Source: Gentiana macrophylla
Taxonomy: Eukaryota > Streptophyta > Magnoliopsida > Gentianales > Gentianaceae
Direction: 5' to 3'
DNA length: 64,000 nucleotides
Assembly: GCA_026214975.1 (NCBI GenBank)
Contig: JAOBSW010000683.1
Span: 1-64,000 of the forward strand
A program made the translations under genes and the position numbers. Under the pieces are notes generated by a model, which saw only the letters and a list, made by a program, of their open reading frames with translations, was not told the DNA's origin and searched no databases. The stretch's first letter is position 1. Every line of letters begins with the position of its first letter. Shown here piece after piece: positions 63,550 through 64,000 of this stretch.

Positions 63550-64000
63550 GCACCAACAACTTCTTAATGATCTTCCCGCTTTAGTTCAATTCAATACAAC
63601 GATTACGATTATATTAAGGATTAAAAAGGACATATTTGGATTTTAAAGGCCCTGTTTCTCAATTATTAATTCAACTTCTTTGTTTTCTAATTCGAAGAAC
63701 AATGATAGCCCACGCAATTAAAAATCATTAAATCAACATAAATACCTTATTTGTTTGCTATGTATTGTTGTTTTGTCGTCCACGTTCTTCAGACTGCTTC
63801 GTCGTCCACGTTCTTCAGTGTCGTCGTCCCTGTTTCTGTTTCACCTTCAATGTACTTTCATATAATGATATCAACCCGAGATGTTGTCAAATCAAACTTG
63901 CTATCTTCTTCAAGGGAGAAGATGGGGGTGTGAAGGAGGTGGAAGGGCGGGTGAAATGGAGGTTTTTTTCTTCCTGATATTCATCATATATAACGGCGGG
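63550..64000 (-). other. 5' flank of the MULE transposase gene
   Basis: No other gene. CGTCGTCCACGTTCTTCAG is repeated at about 63,776 and 63,801. It should contain the promoter, but no certain TATA box or terminal inverted repeat was seen. Confidence 0.4.

Larger units (their letters stand above)
60490..64000 (-). mobile_element. Mutator-like element (MULE), partial view
   Basis: A minus-strand transposase gene with flanking non-coding sequence. Terminal inverted repeats were not found: the left end may lie in 60,490-60,780 and the right end is probably beyond the window. Gene content identifies the class. Confidence 0.7.

Overview
The window is plant nuclear DNA, most likely from a eudicot. 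It holds one recognisable host gene embedded in several layers of transposable elements. There is no bacterial gene organisation, no operon and no CRISPR array. The host gene is a TRICHOME BIREFRINGENCE-LIKE (TBL/PMR5-type) polysaccharide O-acetyltransferase on the + strand, with five exons at 25,977-26,229, 40,098-40,269, 40,381-40,556, 40,689-40,843 and 40,959-41,243. Splice sites and catalytic motifs are intact, but the reading frame is broken at several short purine runs. Its first intron is about 13.9 kb and is filled with repeats.

Left part (1-24,264): this looks like the right-hand half of a nested stack of LTR retrotransposons. A Ty3/gypsy element on the minus strand (E, 1-4,830; 5' LTR, tRNA-Asp-like primer site and gag) abuts the inside of a copia-type element (A, to 10,648; primer site and 5' LTR). 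A abuts a truncated LTR of a second copia element (B, 10,649-19,409, minus strand). B interrupts the reverse transcriptase of a plus-strand Ty3/gypsy element (D, 19,410-24,264). B also carries a tRNA-derived SINE with clear target-site duplications.

Middle (24,265-43,543): TBL exon 1 follows an unassigned GC-richer stretch and a second SINE-like element. Intron 1 contains AT-rich filler, a (TA)n tract, two kinds of tandem array, a 123-bp hairpin, a decayed copia pol (H) and a 2.4-kb gag-only copia derivative with 0.43-kb LTRs (I). Downstream of the gene lies the 5' part of another copia element (C; primer site, gag and aspartic protease), cut off at about 43.5 kb.

Right part (43,544-64,000): an LTR fragment (G) abuts a large Athila-type Ty3/gypsy element on the minus strand (F, 44,161-60,489). 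F has 2-kb LTRs, primer site, gag, protease, RT, RNase H, integrase and two separate copies of the post-pol 'putative plant transposon protein' domain. Beyond it, on the minus strand, is a Mutator-like (MULE) transposase gene with PB1-like, MuDR DNA-binding, DDE, SWIM zinc-finger and zinc-knuckle segments. It reaches to near the window edge.

Almost every coding region has small frameshifts, and LTR pairs differ largely by 1-3 base indels. The sequence cannot separate old decay from residual consensus errors. No transposable element here can be called autonomous. Domain names come from recognising sequence motifs by eye; no database search was run.
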